A DNA stretch of 48,244 bases from Porticoccus sp964608185. GTDB lineage: Bacteria; Pseudomonadota; Gammaproteobacteria; Pseudomonadales; Porticoccaceae. The DNA is taken from the NCBI GenBank assembly GCA_964608185.1, contig CAZSMR010000005.1:1-48244 (forward strand), read 5' to 3'. Positions 7,001 to 17,263 of this stretch are shown here, in pieces. The notes under the pieces were generated by a model, which saw only the letters and a list, made by a program, of their open reading frames with translations, ran no database searches and was not told where the DNA came from. Made by a program: the position numbers and the translations under genes. Position 1 is the first letter of the stretch. Every line of letters starts with the position of its first letter.

Positions 7001-9190
7001 ATGAATAAAATTTTTGCAACTTGTCCAAAAGGTTTAGAGGAGCTTTTAGCTAAAGAGCTAGAATCACTTGGTGCCAAAAAAACAGGCCTTACGGTAGCCG
7101 GAGTATTTGCTGAGGGGGAAATAAATTTCACGTATAAAGCGTGTTTATGGTCACGTATAGCAAACAAAATATTATTACCATTAACTAAGTTTGATGTTTT
7201 TACTGACATTGATTTATATGAGGGCATAAAAGATATTTCTTGGCAATTACATCTTACTCCACGTGAAAGTATTGCTGTTGATTTTTCTGGTTCTAATGAT
7301 GCCATACGTCATACACAATTCGGCGCTCAGCGAGTAAAAGATGGAATTGTTGATAAACTTCAGGAGTACTTTAATGACCGATCTGATGTAGATTTAAAAA
7401 CTCCTGATATCCGTATAAATGTTCGTTTATCCAAAAATCAGGCAAATGTTAGTCTCGATATGTCGGGGGATAGTCTCCATAAGAGACGATATCGTGCCGC
7501 TATGGTGGCTGCTCCATTAAAAGAAAATTTAGCTGCTGCTCTACTAATTCGTGCAGGGTGGCCAGATATTGCAAAGCAGCGAGGCGCCTTAATTGATCCT
7601 ATGTGCGGGAGTGGAACGCTATTGATTGAGGCAGCTTATATAGCTGCAGATATTGCTCCAAACCTAAATCGAAAGAAATTTGGTTTTCATGGTTGGCTGC
7701 AGCATAACAGTAGTTTATGGAATGAGATTAGAGGCGAGGCTCTTGAGAGGTGTCAAATTGGGCTTGCAAGAGATCTTCCTGAGATAAGAGGTTACGATAA
7801 AGATTCAAGAGCTATTAGGGCCGCTCAACAGAATATAATATCAGCAGGACTTGATCAGCATGTTCGGGTTATTTCAAAGCCAATGTCAGCCTTTAAATTG
7901 CCAACCCACACAAAAATAGAATCTGGCTTGGTGATCTGTAATCCTCCTTATGGAGAGAGATGGGGTGATACTGAAGAATTGAAGCCTTTGTATCAAAGCC
8001 TAGGTGAAATCGTCAAAAGAGAATGTCCAGGATGGCGTTTAGCTTTAATGACCGGGAATTCTGAGTTATCTGGCGAATTAAGGTTACGTGCAGAAAAAAA
8101 ATATAAATTATTTAACGGAGCTATTCCTAGCCAACTAATTGTATATCAGCTTAGAAGTAAGGCTGAGAGGAAAGAAGAGTCTTCTTTAAAAAAAATATCA
8201 TGTAACGATAAAAAAACTATGTCAGATGGCGCATTGATGCTTTTCAATCGTTTAAATAAAAATGCCAAAAAATTAAATAGATGGATAAAACAATCTAATA
8301 TTACCTCATTTCGACTTTATGATTCTGATATACCTGAATATGCGGTTGTTATTGATGTTTATGGGAAATCAATACATATTCAGGAATATGCTCCACCAAT
8401 GTCTATTGAGCCAGATCAAGCAAAAAAGCATTTGAGTGAAGTTAGAGAGGCAGTTACCTCTTTCTTTGAGGGTGATACCTCTAGGTTATTTTTTAAGGAG
8501 CGCAGACGGCAGAAAGGTCAGAGTCAATATCAGAATCAAACTAACGATAATATAAAAAATTCAACTTTTACTCTTTTAGAAGGTGGGTTTAAGTTTGAGA
8601 TCAATATGGCTGCTTATTTAGATACAGGCCTTTTTCTCGACCATCGACCAGTTAGACGATTGATCTATGATATGGCTAAAGATAAGCGATTCCTTAATTT
8701 ATTTTGCTATACGGCCTCAGCAACTATTTATGCTGTTCAAGGAGGGGCTATATCTAGTCTAAGTATTGATATGTCTAAAAGCTATGTTGATTGGGCAAAA
8801 CGTAATTTTTCTTTAAATAGTATAGTTAGCGAATCGAATGAAGTGCTTCGAGAGAATTGCCTCAGTTGGCTTGAAGAAGCAATAAACGAAAAAAATAAAA
8901 AAAGTCAGTACGACCTGATTTTTCTTGATCCGCCAACATTTTCAAACTCAAAAAAAATGGATTCAGTATTTGATATACAAAGAGACCACGTAAAACTAAT
9001 CGAAGACTGTATGTTGCTACTGTCCCTTAATGGATCTCTTATATTCTCTAATAATTTTCGAAATTTTTCTATGTCTTCTGATGTTATAGAAAATTATAAT
9101 ATTATAAATATAAGCGATAAGACATTTGATCCAGATTTCCAAAGAAACAAAAAAATCCATAATTGCTGGTTAATCAAACATCATGTGTAA
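7001..9190 (+). CDS. rlmL: Bifunctional 23S rRNA methyltransferase RlmKL (m2G2445 / m7G2069)
   Basis: A 729-residue fusion like E. coli RlmL (702 residues). The N-terminal part is a THUMP domain, followed by the RlmL methyltransferase with GSGTLLIEAA (SAM site) and the catalytic NPPYGE from residue 314. The second half is the RlmK methyltransferase, with DTGLFLDHRPVR, FLNLFCYTASAT and DPPTF at about 643-647. Together they install m2G2445 and m7G2069 in 23S rRNA. An AAGG ribosome site lies before the ATG. The gene overlaps the following glutaredoxin gene by 8 bp, suggesting translational coupling. Confidence 0.95.
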   Translation: MNKIFATCPKGLEELLAKELESLGAKKTGLTVAGVFAEGEINFTYKACLWSRIANKILLPLTKFDVFTDIDLYEGIKDISWQLHLTPRESIAVDFSGSNDAIRHTQFGAQRVKDGIVDKLQEYFNDRSDVDLKTPDIRINVRLSKNQANVSLDMSGDSLHKRRYRAAMVAAPLKENLAAALLIRAGWPDIAKQRGALIDPMCGSGTLLIEAAYIAADIAPNLNRKKFGFHGWLQHNSSLWNEIRGEALERCQIGLARDLPEIRGYDKDSRAIRAAQQNIISAGLDQHVRVISKPMSAFKLPTHTKIESGLVICNPPYGERWGDTEELKPLYQSLGEIVKRECPGWRLALMTGNSELSGELRLRAEKKYKLFNGAIPSQLIVYQLRSKAERKEESSLKKISCNDKKTMSDGALMLFNRLNKNAKKLNRWIKQSNITSFRLYDSDIPEYAVVIDVYGKSIHIQEYAPPMSIEPDQAKKHLSEVREAVTSFFEGDTSRLFFKERRRQKGQSQYQNQTNDNIKNSTFTLLEGGFKFEINMAAYLDTGLFLDHRPVRRLIYDMAKDKRFLNLFCYTASATIYAVQGGAISSLSIDMSKSYVDWAKRNFSLNSIVSESNEVLRENCLSWLEEAINEKNKKSQYDLIFLDPPTFSNSKKMDSVFDIQRDHVKLIEDCMLLLSLNGSLIFSNNFRNFSMSSDVIENYNIINISDKTFDPDFQRNKKIHNCWLIKHHV

Positions 9191-9419
9191 AATTATGACG
9201 CTTTACGTTGGTAGCCAGTGCCACCTTTGTGATGAAGCAAAAGATATAATAAAAAGAGCGATAGAAAATACTAACTGGACTTGCAGTGAGGTCAATATTG
9301 AAAATAATGAGCTGCTTTTAGAAAAATATGGACTGCGAATACCTGTGGTGGTTTCGGACAACGGAGAAGAAAAAGGTTGGCCATTCACGCTGAATCAGGT
9401 TAGGCGATTAATTCGATAG
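9183..9419 (+). CDS. Small glutaredoxin family protein (DUF836 type)
   Basis: A 78-residue thioredoxin-fold protein with the redox motif CHLC (Cys13 and Cys16) directly after the first beta strand, LRIPVVV with the cis-proline before strand three, and a short C-terminal helix. This is the compact glutaredoxin-like family often annotated DUF836, probably a thiol-disulfide reductant of unknown target. ATG 9195 (MTLYVG...) is an equally plausible start and would remove the overlap with rlmL; neither has a clear ribosome site. It closes the plus-strand series, with the next gene convergent. Confidence 0.85.
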   Translation: MCKIMTLYVGSQCHLCDEAKDIIKRAIENTNWTCSEVNIENNELLLEKYGLRIPVVVSDNGEEKGWPFTLNQVRRLIR

Positions 9420-9451
9420 AAGGTCTTGCTATAACTTAAAGAAATTATTTT

Positions 9452-10492
9452 TTAAATAACAGACAATAGAATTTCTTCTTCTTCATTTAACTTAATCAGC
9501 AGTTTTCCTAGATTTTGTCCTCGGTATATTGCGGCTATGGAGCCAGGAGCATTATTGATTCCATATAAAATATCTTCGCGATATTTTATTGACCCAGTGC
9601 TTACCCATTTAGTTAAAGCTAATAAAGCTTCTGCATAACGTTCTTTATGATCAAAAATTAAGAATCCTTCCATGTGAGCTCGTTTAACTAAAATTTGGCG
9701 TTCTATTCTAGGACCAATAGGTGGGGGATTCCAACAAGCAACAGAAGCAGTGCCGCAAACTATAATTCTCCCTCCAACATTAAGTTTTTGGATTACTGCA
9801 TCACTAATTTCTCCTCCAGTGTTATCAAAATATATATCAACTCCTTTCGGACAGGCTTTGGTGAGGGAATTTTCTAAGCTATCACTCTTATAATCTATAA
9901 CCTGATCAAATTGATATAGGTTTTTACATAACCCAACTTTTTTTTGGCCTCCCGTTATTCCAACTGTAGTGCAACCTTTTAGCTTAGCGATCTGTCCAGC
10001 ACAGGATCCAACAGAGCCTGCAGCAGTTGAAACTACGACAGTCTCACCAGGTATTGGTTTACCAATATTTAAAAGTCCAAAGTAGGCTGTCATTCCATTT
10101 ATTCCGGCTACACCTAATGATGTTGATATTGGTAAAGGATGATTAGTGATTTTTCGTTCGATAATATTTGCATCAACCAAAGCATATTCTTGCCAACCGA
10201 ACAGACCAGTTACAAAATCTCCTATTACATAATCAGAGTGACAAGATTCAATAACAACACCTGTAGCGAAAGATTTCATAACACTATTAAGTACTACGGG
10301 CTCCGCATAATTTCCAATTGCACTTACCCAGCCTTTCATTGCTGGTTCAACAGATAAGTATATATTCCGAATAATAACTTTACCTTGCGATATCTGAGGT
10401 AAAATAGTGGTTACAATTTCAAAATCTGTAGCTACAGGTATATTTTCAGGTCTGGATACAAGAATTACTTGGCGGTTGCTGTAAGAAGCCAT
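9452..10492 (-). CDS. NADP-dependent medium-chain oxidoreductase (CurA/YncB-like)
   Basis: A 346-residue zinc-independent medium-chain reductase of the leukotriene B4 dehydrogenase/CurA class, which reduces conjugated double bonds of enones and enals with NADPH. It has the N-terminal GroES-like barrel with NIYLSVEPAMKGW, then GVAGINGMTAYFGL, the NADP-binding AAGSVGSCAGQIAKLKG and FDNTGGE, and the C-terminal block EGFLIFDH. No zinc-binding cysteine cluster is present. The physiological substrate cannot be predicted. It is the last gene of a minus-strand operon, 18 bp after the S4 protein, with an AAGGGG ribosome site. Confidence 0.9.
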   Translation of the reverse strand: MASYSNRQVILVSRPENIPVATDFEIVTTILPQISQGKVIIRNIYLSVEPAMKGWVSAIGNYAEPVVLNSVMKSFATGVVIESCHSDYVIGDFVTGLFGWQEYALVDANIIERKITNHPLPISTSLGVAGINGMTAYFGLLNIGKPIPGETVVVSTAAGSVGSCAGQIAKLKGCTTVGITGGQKKVGLCKNLYQFDQVIDYKSDSLENSLTKACPKGVDIYFDNTGGEISDAVIQKLNVGGRIIVCGTASVACWNPPPIGPRIERQILVKRAHMEGFLIFDHKERYAEALLALTKWVSTGSIKYREDILYGINNAPGSIAAIYRGQNLGKLLIKLNEEEEILLSVI

Positions 10493-10510
10493 ATCTTTTA
10501 AATCCCCTTT

Positions 10511-10723
10511 TCATGATAACTTCACGCACATTTTTTCACCATTAAATGAAATAATATCGCCAGAAATAATTTTTCTTCTTTTTCTAGTTTCTAATGTATC
10601 GTTAACTAAAACTAAGCCATCAGAAATTACTATTTTAGCTGCTGCACCACTTTCTACCAAACCCTCAAATTTTAGTATTTTATATAGCTGGACGGGTTCT
10701 TGATTGATATTAATAATTTTCAT
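10511..10723 (-). CDS. ybcJ: S4-domain RNA-binding protein (YbcJ family)
   Basis: A 70-residue protein that is essentially a single S4 RNA-binding domain. It aligns along its length with E. coli YbcJ, including LVESGAAAKIVI, then GLVLVN and ETRKRRKI, the basic RNA-contacting strip. The family probably binds structured RNA; its target in this organism is unknown. It sits 12 bp after tatD and 18 bp before the reductase gene in an apparent four-gene operon. Confidence 0.87.
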   Translation of the reverse strand: MKIININQEPVQLYKILKFEGLVESGAAAKIVISDGLVLVNDTLETRKRRKIISGDIISFNGEKMCVKLS

Positions 10724-10735
10724 TTTTTAGCTTCA

Positions 10736-11557
10736 TTATAGATTAAAGAAAAAAGTTGCATTTTTTGTTGTCTCTTTTGCTATTTCTAACATTGATTCTG
10801 AACGATGATTAGAAATCTCTCTTACAATCCATGGCAAAAAGGCTGGCTCATTTATTTGTTTTTTCGATACACTTTCGATTGTTCTTGGAAGCAAGAAGGG
10901 AGCGTCTGTTTCAATCATTAATCGATTAATCGGAATATTTTTTACAATTTTCTGTAATTCCTGACCACGTCTTTCATCACATATCCATCCTGTGATACCT
11001 ATGTAAAGATCCAAGTCAAGATAATTAAACAATTCATCTTTGGTTCCTGTGAAACAGTGAATAACAGCATTTTTAAGGCTTTTCCTATAATGCTTAAGTA
11101 TTTCTAATTGTCGCTCATGTGCCTCTCTCTCGTGTAAAAATACTGGTAATTGTAACTCCGATGCTAGCTCAAGCTGCGTTTCAAATGCTATTTGTTGTTC
11201 TTTCGGTGACGAAAAATTACGATTAAAGTCAAGACCTGTTTCACCAATTGCTACTACCTGGTTGTTACTAGCAATTTTTTTTAGATTACCTGCCGTTTCG
11301 TTATTAAATTCCTTGGCGTTATGCGGATGAACTCCACATGTTGAATAAATCATATTTGGAAAATTTATAGAAAAATCTCTACAAATATCAAGGCTATGCG
11401 CACTTTCCTGTTCCGAAGTACCCGTAATAATTAGCTTGGTGATACACGCATTTTTTGCACGCCTAATCGTAGAGGCCAATATATTATCAAAAGATGAATG
11501 AGTCAGATTAACACCTATGTCTATGAGGCCAGCTTCAGATTTTAGCAACCAGCTCAT
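10736..11557 (-). CDS. tatD: TatD metal-dependent nuclease
   Basis: A 273-residue TIM-barrel hydrolase that acts as a 3'-5' DNase/RNase. Unlike the more distant YcfH and YjjV paralogues it closely follows E. coli TatD: DIGVNLTHSSF, GVHPHN, AIGETGLDFNRNFS (metal-binding Glu), HCFTGT, IGITGWICDERRG and IETDAPFLLPR. An insertion-free N-terminus has about ten extra residues before DIGVNL. Its ATG overlaps the stop of slt in an ATGA arrangement, so translation is probably coupled. Confidence 0.94.
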   Translation of the reverse strand: MSWLLKSEAGLIDIGVNLTHSSFDNILASTIRRAKNACITKLIITGTSEQESAHSLDICRDFSINFPNMIYSTCGVHPHNAKEFNNETAGNLKKIASNNQVVAIGETGLDFNRNFSSPKEQQIAFETQLELASELQLPVFLHEREAHERQLEILKHYRKSLKNAVIHCFTGTKDELFNYLDLDLYIGITGWICDERRGQELQKIVKNIPINRLMIETDAPFLLPRTIESVSKKQINEPAFLPWIVREISNHRSESMLEIAKETTKNATFFFNL

Positions 11558-13569
11558 AATTTTTTTATTTTTTCTTGCTCATTTATCATCTGCTCGCTTG
11601 CTCCTAATTTTTTTGCATATATTACTGCAAAAGCAAGTACATTTTGTACATAGTTACGAGTCTCATTAAATGGAATCGATTCAATCCATGCATCGAAAGG
11701 AATTTCACCTTTAGTTTGTTTTTCCCAACGTCGAACTCTAGTCGGTCCTGCATTATATGAGGCTATAGCTAGAATACGATTACCATCAAATCTTTTTAGC
11801 ATTTTCCCAAAATATAGGCTACCTAGGGCAATGTTTATTTTAGGATCGTATAACCCGTCATCTGTATCAAAAATAATATTATTTTTACTCGCTACTTGCT
11901 TTGCTGTTCTGGGCATAAGTTGCATTAATCCTTTTGCTCCAACAGGTGATGTCGCCTCTACGTGAAAAGCGCTTTCTTGTCTTGCAAGTGCAATTAGCAG
12001 ATGTTTTGGTATTTGATTTATTTTTGAGTTTTTTTCGAATAACTCCTCAAAGGAAAGAGGAAAACGTAGTTCGGTATCGTTCCAGAAACCTGCTTTTATC
12101 ATGCTAGTTATAGCACCATTATGCCATAACCATTTCTTGCACACATGAGCAGCGGATATCCATTGCGCTTTAGTAAAATTTTTAGTTGCCTTGTTCCATT
12201 CCCTGCGTGCAGAAAGATTAAGGTTATGATGTAAGAGTTCTCTTGTTCTTGCTATGCCAGGTAACCTCTCAACGTAAGAGAAGTCTATTTTTCTTGGAGT
12301 TGAATCTTCGTAGTTCATGTTATTTCTTAATCCAAGCCATTGGCTGCTTAGAAATCCATAAAAACTTCTTTCTGAAGAAAGCTTGCTGTAATTTTTTTGG
12401 GGTACTAGCTTCGAATCGACATCGTTTAGCTCGCTAGCTCTTTGGATCCAATATCTCCATACTTGTTTATTTTTTAGATCTGAAGGCATATTGTTTATCC
12501 AAAAAAGAGCTTTCTCCCAATCTCCTATACGTATAGATTGGCGAACTCTCCACTCCAGAAGTTTACTGCTAGATAGGTCGATGTTTTCTTTAAGATACAG
12601 GTCAGATTTTTTTTGTTGATTTTGCCTAAAGAGACCTTTGACTAATGCGTCGTTTATTTTTATTTTTTGCAGAGCACTAAAGTTATATGTCTTTTGATAA
12701 ATTTCGAAGTGGCGAAGTGCGTCCAAAGAATCTTTTTTTGCTAACTTTTTTAACCCGTATGAAATTGCCTCATAAACTTCTGCTTTTCCGAAACTTTTTT
12801 CTTTCGAGCTAAAGGTATTATAGTTATCTAAACCGTTTTGATAGCGATATATTTCATATAATTTTAATGCTAGTTCTTTGTTAGCTTTATTATTAATAAA
12901 TCTAAGCAGGTATTGTGATAGCTGATACTGATGCCTAGATATCGATTTCACGTATCGTTGCCAGGCAATATCTTCAGTAATATGTTTATCTTTAATTAAA
13001 ATAGAGAATAATTTATCACATTCCTTAGGTTGAGACTTTGCTTTAGACCAGAGCTTAATACCGTCTTGTATAGCAACTTTTTCTTCATCCCCGCCCTTTT
13101 TTATTCGTGCAAATTGGTAATAACATTGTTGTTTAATTGAGGCACCACTTTTTTTGTAATCAAGCAAATAATCTTGCCACTTATTATGTTTTCTCAGTGC
13201 TTCTAGCCAATAGTGCCTAACATCTGAGGCAACTGCAGATTTGTCGTTTTGATTTAGAAATTTTCTAACATCATTTTTTGGAAAACTATAAATCCTTTGA
13301 AGCAGCTCAAGAGCCTCCAGGTGGTGTTTGATAGGATAGTCACCAAGTTGTTCATATTTCTTCAGATAGGTTACTTTATCGCGTGCTTGAAGTGCATCAT
13401 GTGCTGATTTAAAAATTTCACGTTGATCTTTCAATGAAGCACGTATTACTGTTTCATCTGCAGACCATGCTGCCTGGGATTGGAGTGCACCAGTTAATAA
13501 TAGTAACGAATTTAAAAAAAATGGGATCAACCATTCTTTATAGCTAGCTGTATTTATTGATTTGTTCAT
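11554..13569 (-). CDS. slt: Soluble lytic murein transglycosylase
   Basis: A 671-residue periplasmic Slt70-type enzyme that cleaves peptidoglycan glycan strands to 1,6-anhydromuropeptides. An N-terminal signal peptide has a hydrophobic core around residues 14-30. The long middle is the alpha-superhelical ring (U and L domains). The C-terminal catalytic domain has RQESAFH with the catalytic Glu532, GAKGLMQLMPRTA, and ASYNAGPTRVRRW. The products would feed recycling, for which nagZ in this window encodes a later step. It is first in the minus-strand operon with tatD. Confidence 0.95.
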   Translation of the reverse strand: MNKSINTASYKEWLIPFFLNSLLLLTGALQSQAAWSADETVIRASLKDQREIFKSAHDALQARDKVTYLKKYEQLGDYPIKHHLEALELLQRIYSFPKNDVRKFLNQNDKSAVASDVRHYWLEALRKHNKWQDYLLDYKKSGASIKQQCYYQFARIKKGGDEEKVAIQDGIKLWSKAKSQPKECDKLFSILIKDKHITEDIAWQRYVKSISRHQYQLSQYLLRFINNKANKELALKLYEIYRYQNGLDNYNTFSSKEKSFGKAEVYEAISYGLKKLAKKDSLDALRHFEIYQKTYNFSALQKIKINDALVKGLFRQNQQKKSDLYLKENIDLSSSKLLEWRVRQSIRIGDWEKALFWINNMPSDLKNKQVWRYWIQRASELNDVDSKLVPQKNYSKLSSERSFYGFLSSQWLGLRNNMNYEDSTPRKIDFSYVERLPGIARTRELLHHNLNLSARREWNKATKNFTKAQWISAAHVCKKWLWHNGAITSMIKAGFWNDTELRFPLSFEELFEKNSKINQIPKHLLIALARQESAFHVEATSPVGAKGLMQLMPRTAKQVASKNNIIFDTDDGLYDPKINIALGSLYFGKMLKRFDGNRILAIASYNAGPTRVRRWEKQTKGEIPFDAWIESIPFNETRNYVQNVLAFAVIYAKKLGASEQMINEQEKIKKL

Positions 13570-13777
13570 AGAAATATATTGTCTGCTAATAATTTATAGG
13601 GATGAAAGGCTTTAAAAGTCGAATATTTATATGCATCATAGCTATAAGATTAAATATAAAATAGACCAGACAGTGCATATTTTATATCTACGATAAAAAA
13701 ATTGGTTTAACTATTTATCTGTATTGACCTGGGTGACTAAAATATAATCTATTTTAAAAAAGACAATTAGGTTAGCA

Positions 13778-14284
13778 ATGATATACATAATAATTCTTTT
13801 GGCGTTACTAGTAATTCTTTCACCTTTGATGTGGTTTAGGGTGTCTCCACGCCAGAAGACAATAATATCTATGAGACAAGAAGCATCTCGTTTAGGACTC
13901 ATAGTCAAGTTAAGCACAGCTGGAGACGCTCGATTAGACGAAAAATATAAAGATTATATAACCTATGGACTTCCATGGCAGTTAGATTCTATTGCACCTT
14001 TGCAGCCAAATATGGAAAACTGGCTTTTAGTAAGAGGCTCAAATAGAGGCGATGCCTCTATTTGGCCTGACTGGAATTGGCTCGGCAGAGAATGCAACAA
14101 AGAACTTATGAGTGTAATAGGACCATTGCTACCGTCTTTGCCCTCTGATATTTCGGCACTAAAAGCAAGCCCTAAAGGCATAGAAGTGTTCTGGAGAGAG
14201 CATGGAAAAATAGCCGACATAATTGTTATTAACAAGGTGTTAGTTTTGTTAAAAAAAAGTATACGCGTTGATCTGAATCAATAA
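13778..14284 (+). CDS. Small membrane-anchored protein, conserved unknown
   Basis: A 168-residue protein with one N-terminal hydrophobic helix (about residues 2-20, IIILLALLVIL) followed by a soluble tail of ~145 residues beginning with a basic stretch (SPRQK). The tail has many tryptophans (PWQLDS, NWLL, WPDWNWLG, FWREHG). This looks like an inner-membrane-anchored cytoplasmic domain. Position just before topA matches an uncharacterised gene at the same place in Pseudomonas, but I cannot name a family with certainty. The ATG has an AGG-type ribosome site. It is transcribed away from slt, with which it shares a 208-bp divergent spacer. Confidence 0.75.
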   Translation: MIYIIILLALLVILSPLMWFRVSPRQKTIISMRQEASRLGLIVKLSTAGDARLDEKYKDYITYGLPWQLDSIAPLQPNMENWLLVRGSNRGDASIWPDWNWLGRECNKELMSVIGPLLPSLPSDISALKASPKGIEVFWREHGKIADIIVINKVLVLLKKSIRVDLNQ

Positions 14285-14554
14285 TTTTATCAATAAATGA
14301 AAAAATTACCTTGACCAACCCACTATAGGTACCTGTATATTCCAATTATAAGCAAATAATAATTTTTAAAAACTTTAATTAGTATTCTCACAACTAATGA
14401 TCTGAAGCTTTTAGTGGTCAGTAAAATAATGGCTATTGAAAATAAAGCGACTACATATAGTGCGGTATATATAGTTCGCTAATATATTTTTTGCAAACAA
14501 TCGGTCTAAAAGTAAATTCTTTTTTTCGGCAATTTAAATGAGCAATATAATCTG

Positions 14555-17197
14555 ATGGGAAAGTCACTAGTTATTGTAGAATCTCCAGCCAAAGCTAAAA
14601 CTATTAATAAATACTTGGGGTCTGAATTTATTGTCAAATCGAGTATTGGTCACATTCGTGATGTTTCAAAAAATATTGTTTCTACCAATCCTGCAGCTCG
14701 CTCTAAAGCAGCAGCCATAACTCGCAGTCTGCCGGAAGATAAAAAAATCGCTCACAAAGCAAAAAAGGCTCGAGAGAAGCTTTTCAATTCAATGGGCATC
14801 AATCCAGAAAAAGACTGGCAAGCTCGATATGATATTTTAGCCGGCAAAGAAAAAGTAGTTTCTGAATTAAAAAAATTAGCAAAAAATGCAGATACTATTT
14901 ATCTAGCAACAGATCTTGATAGAGAGGGTGAAGCTATAGCGTGGCATTTACGTGAAATTATAGGTGGAAGTGAGGATCGATACAAAAGAGTAGTTTTTAA
15001 TGAAATTACTAAAAAGGCGGTTCAAGAGGCATTCTCGAAACCTTCTGAGCTAGACATAGACCGCGTTAACGCTCAACAGGCTAGAAGGTTTTTAGACCGA
15101 GTTGTTGGTTTTATGGTCTCCCCATTGCTCTGGGGTAAAGTAGCTAGAGGTCTCTCAGCGGGAAGGGTTCAGTCAGTTGCTGTGAAATTAATAGTTGAGA
15201 GAGAGCGTGAAATTAAAGCTTTTAATCCAGACGAATATTGGACACTGCATGCTGATTTAGAATCTGTATCTAATGACAAGATCCGTTTTGAAGTCAATAA
15301 ATTTTCTGGTGTAAATTTTTTACCAAAAAATAAAGAGCAAACATATGGAGCTTTAGATGCCCTAAAACTAGCCAAATACAATGTCATAGGACGCGAGGAT
15401 AAGCCTACAGGTAGTAAGCCATCTGCCCCTTTTATCACTTCAACGCTACAACAGGCTGCTAGTACAAGACTGGGGTATGGAGTAAAAAAGACTATGGCCA
15501 TGGCGCAGCGGCTGTATCAGGGCGGCTATATTACTTATATGAGAACAGACTCAATTAATCTCAGTGCAGATTCTGTCTCTGCTTGTAGGGGTTATATTGA
15601 GAAGAGCTTTGGTGTTGATTATCTACCAGAAAAACCTAATACATATGTTAGCAAGTCCGGCGCACAAGAAGCTCATGAGGCTATAAGGCCATCCAATGTA
15701 GATATTATGCCAAACGATTTGATTGATATGGATGACGCGAGGCAACTCTACCAGCTCATCTGGCAGCAATTTGTTGCATGCCAGATGATGCCAGCACAGT
15801 TTACTAGTACAACTATTAAAGTCTGTGCAGAAGACTACGAGATGAAGGCTAAAGGTAGAATTATTAGGTTTGATGGATATCTAAAGGTATTACCCCTGGT
15901 TCGCAAGAAAGACGATGATGGGGAGCTACCAGACCTAAATGTTGGTGATTCAATGACACTTAGCGTTCTAGTACCCCTTCAGCATTTTACGAAACCCCCG
16001 CCCCGTTTCTCTGAGGCTGCTTTAGTTAAAGAGTTAGAAAAATTAGGTATTGGCAGGCCATCTACCTACGCTTCAATAATCTCAAGAATCCAAGAAGCTG
16101 GATACGTAAAAGTAGAAAATCGACGATTTTATGCAGAAAAAATTGGTGATATTGTAACGGTACGTTTAAATGAAAGCTTCGCAGAACTTATGGATTATGG
16201 GTTCACTGCAGCTATGGAAAACCATTTAGATGACGTAGCTAGCGGAAAGCGGGACTGGAAAGATGTCCTTAATAAATTTTATGCAGATTTTTCTGTAAGC
16301 CTGTCTAGGGCTGAGCAAGAAGAAGATGGTATGCGGCCCAACGAACCGACCCTTACAGATATTCATTGCCCACAGTCAGATTGTGATAGACCGATGTCAA
16401 TTCGAACTGGTTCTACCGGGGTTTTCTTAAGTTGTTCTGGTTATATTTTGCCACCTAAAGAACGATGCAAGAGTACACTTAATCTTAGTTCTGGTGATGA
16501 GGCTATTAATGTTGATGATGACGATGAGGCTGAATCACGACAGCTTATGCAAAAACGTCATTGTGGAATTTGTAGTACGACTATGGATAGCTACTTGGTT
16601 GATTCAACAAGAAAACTTTATATTTGTGGAAAAAATCCAACTTGTTGTGGTTTTGAAGTTGAAAAAGGTGTGTTTGCCCTCAAAGGCTATGAAGGGCCTT
16701 CTCTTGTGTGCGATAAGTGCGGAATGGATATGCATTTAAAAAATGGTAGATTTGGAAAATATTTTGGTTGTACAGGTGATGCCTGTAAAAATACCCGCAA
16801 ACTGCTAAGAAACGGTGAACCTTCTCCACCAAAAATGGATCCAGTTCCTATGCCCGATTTGCTATGCAACAAAGTAGAAGATCATTATATATTACGTGAT
16901 GGGGCTGTGGGTATGTTTCTTGCTGCCAGTCAATATCCAAAGCATCGCGAAACAAGAGCACCACTTGTAATTGAGATTATTCCGTACAAGGACAAAATTG
17001 ACCCTAAGTATAGTCATATTTTTGATGCTCCACAGCAAGATCCGGATGGACTTAAGGCGCTTATTCGTTTTAACCGGAAAGAAAAGACACACTACGTACA
17101 AACAGAGATAGATGCCAAGCCGACGGGCTGGAAGGCGCAATATATTAATTCAAAATGGAGTGTAGAAGACAAGAGAAAAGTAAATAAAAAGAAATAA
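14555..17197 (+). CDS. topA: DNA topoisomerase I
   Basis: Type IA topoisomerase relaxing negative supercoils; 880 residues against 865 in E. coli. The TOPRIM domain starts at residue 4 (VIVESPAKAKTI) and includes the acidic DLDREGEAIAWHL. ARRFLDRVVGF and GLSAGRVQSVA follow. The catalytic tyrosine is Tyr328 in YITYMRTDS, and HEAIRPS is the next conserved block. The C-terminus has several cysteine pairs (for example CPQSDC, HCGIC and CDKC...CTGDAC) of zinc-ribbon type. It is preceded by a 270-bp spacer in which I saw no clear element, and followed by a small gene 66 bp downstream. Confidence 0.97.
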   Translation: MGKSLVIVESPAKAKTINKYLGSEFIVKSSIGHIRDVSKNIVSTNPAARSKAAAITRSLPEDKKIAHKAKKAREKLFNSMGINPEKDWQARYDILAGKEKVVSELKKLAKNADTIYLATDLDREGEAIAWHLREIIGGSEDRYKRVVFNEITKKAVQEAFSKPSELDIDRVNAQQARRFLDRVVGFMVSPLLWGKVARGLSAGRVQSVAVKLIVEREREIKAFNPDEYWTLHADLESVSNDKIRFEVNKFSGVNFLPKNKEQTYGALDALKLAKYNVIGREDKPTGSKPSAPFITSTLQQAASTRLGYGVKKTMAMAQRLYQGGYITYMRTDSINLSADSVSACRGYIEKSFGVDYLPEKPNTYVSKSGAQEAHEAIRPSNVDIMPNDLIDMDDARQLYQLIWQQFVACQMMPAQFTSTTIKVCAEDYEMKAKGRIIRFDGYLKVLPLVRKKDDDGELPDLNVGDSMTLSVLVPLQHFTKPPPRFSEAALVKELEKLGIGRPSTYASIISRIQEAGYVKVENRRFYAEKIGDIVTVRLNESFAELMDYGFTAAMENHLDDVASGKRDWKDVLNKFYADFSVSLSRAEQEEDGMRPNEPTLTDIHCPQSDCDRPMSIRTGSTGVFLSCSGYILPPKERCKSTLNLSSGDEAINVDDDDEAESRQLMQKRHCGICSTTMDSYLVDSTRKLYICGKNPTCCGFEVEKGVFALKGYEGPSLVCDKCGMDMHLKNGRFGKYFGCTGDACKNTRKLLRNGEPSPPKMDPVPMPDLLCNKVEDHYILRDGAVGMFLAASQYPKHRETRAPLVIEIIPYKDKIDPKYSHIFDAPQQDPDGLKALIRFNRKEKTHYVQTEIDAKPTGWKAQYINSKWSVEDKRKVNKKK

Positions 17198-17263
17198 TGA
17201 ATACTAAAATTAGTCTTATCAATCACATTAAATCTCATCATAGGTATTAAAAAAAGAATAATC

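Noticed and set aside
13724..13748. TTGACC and TATAAT as a promoter for the gene at 13778
   Set aside because: The spacer is only 13 bp, too short for a normal sigma-70 promoter.
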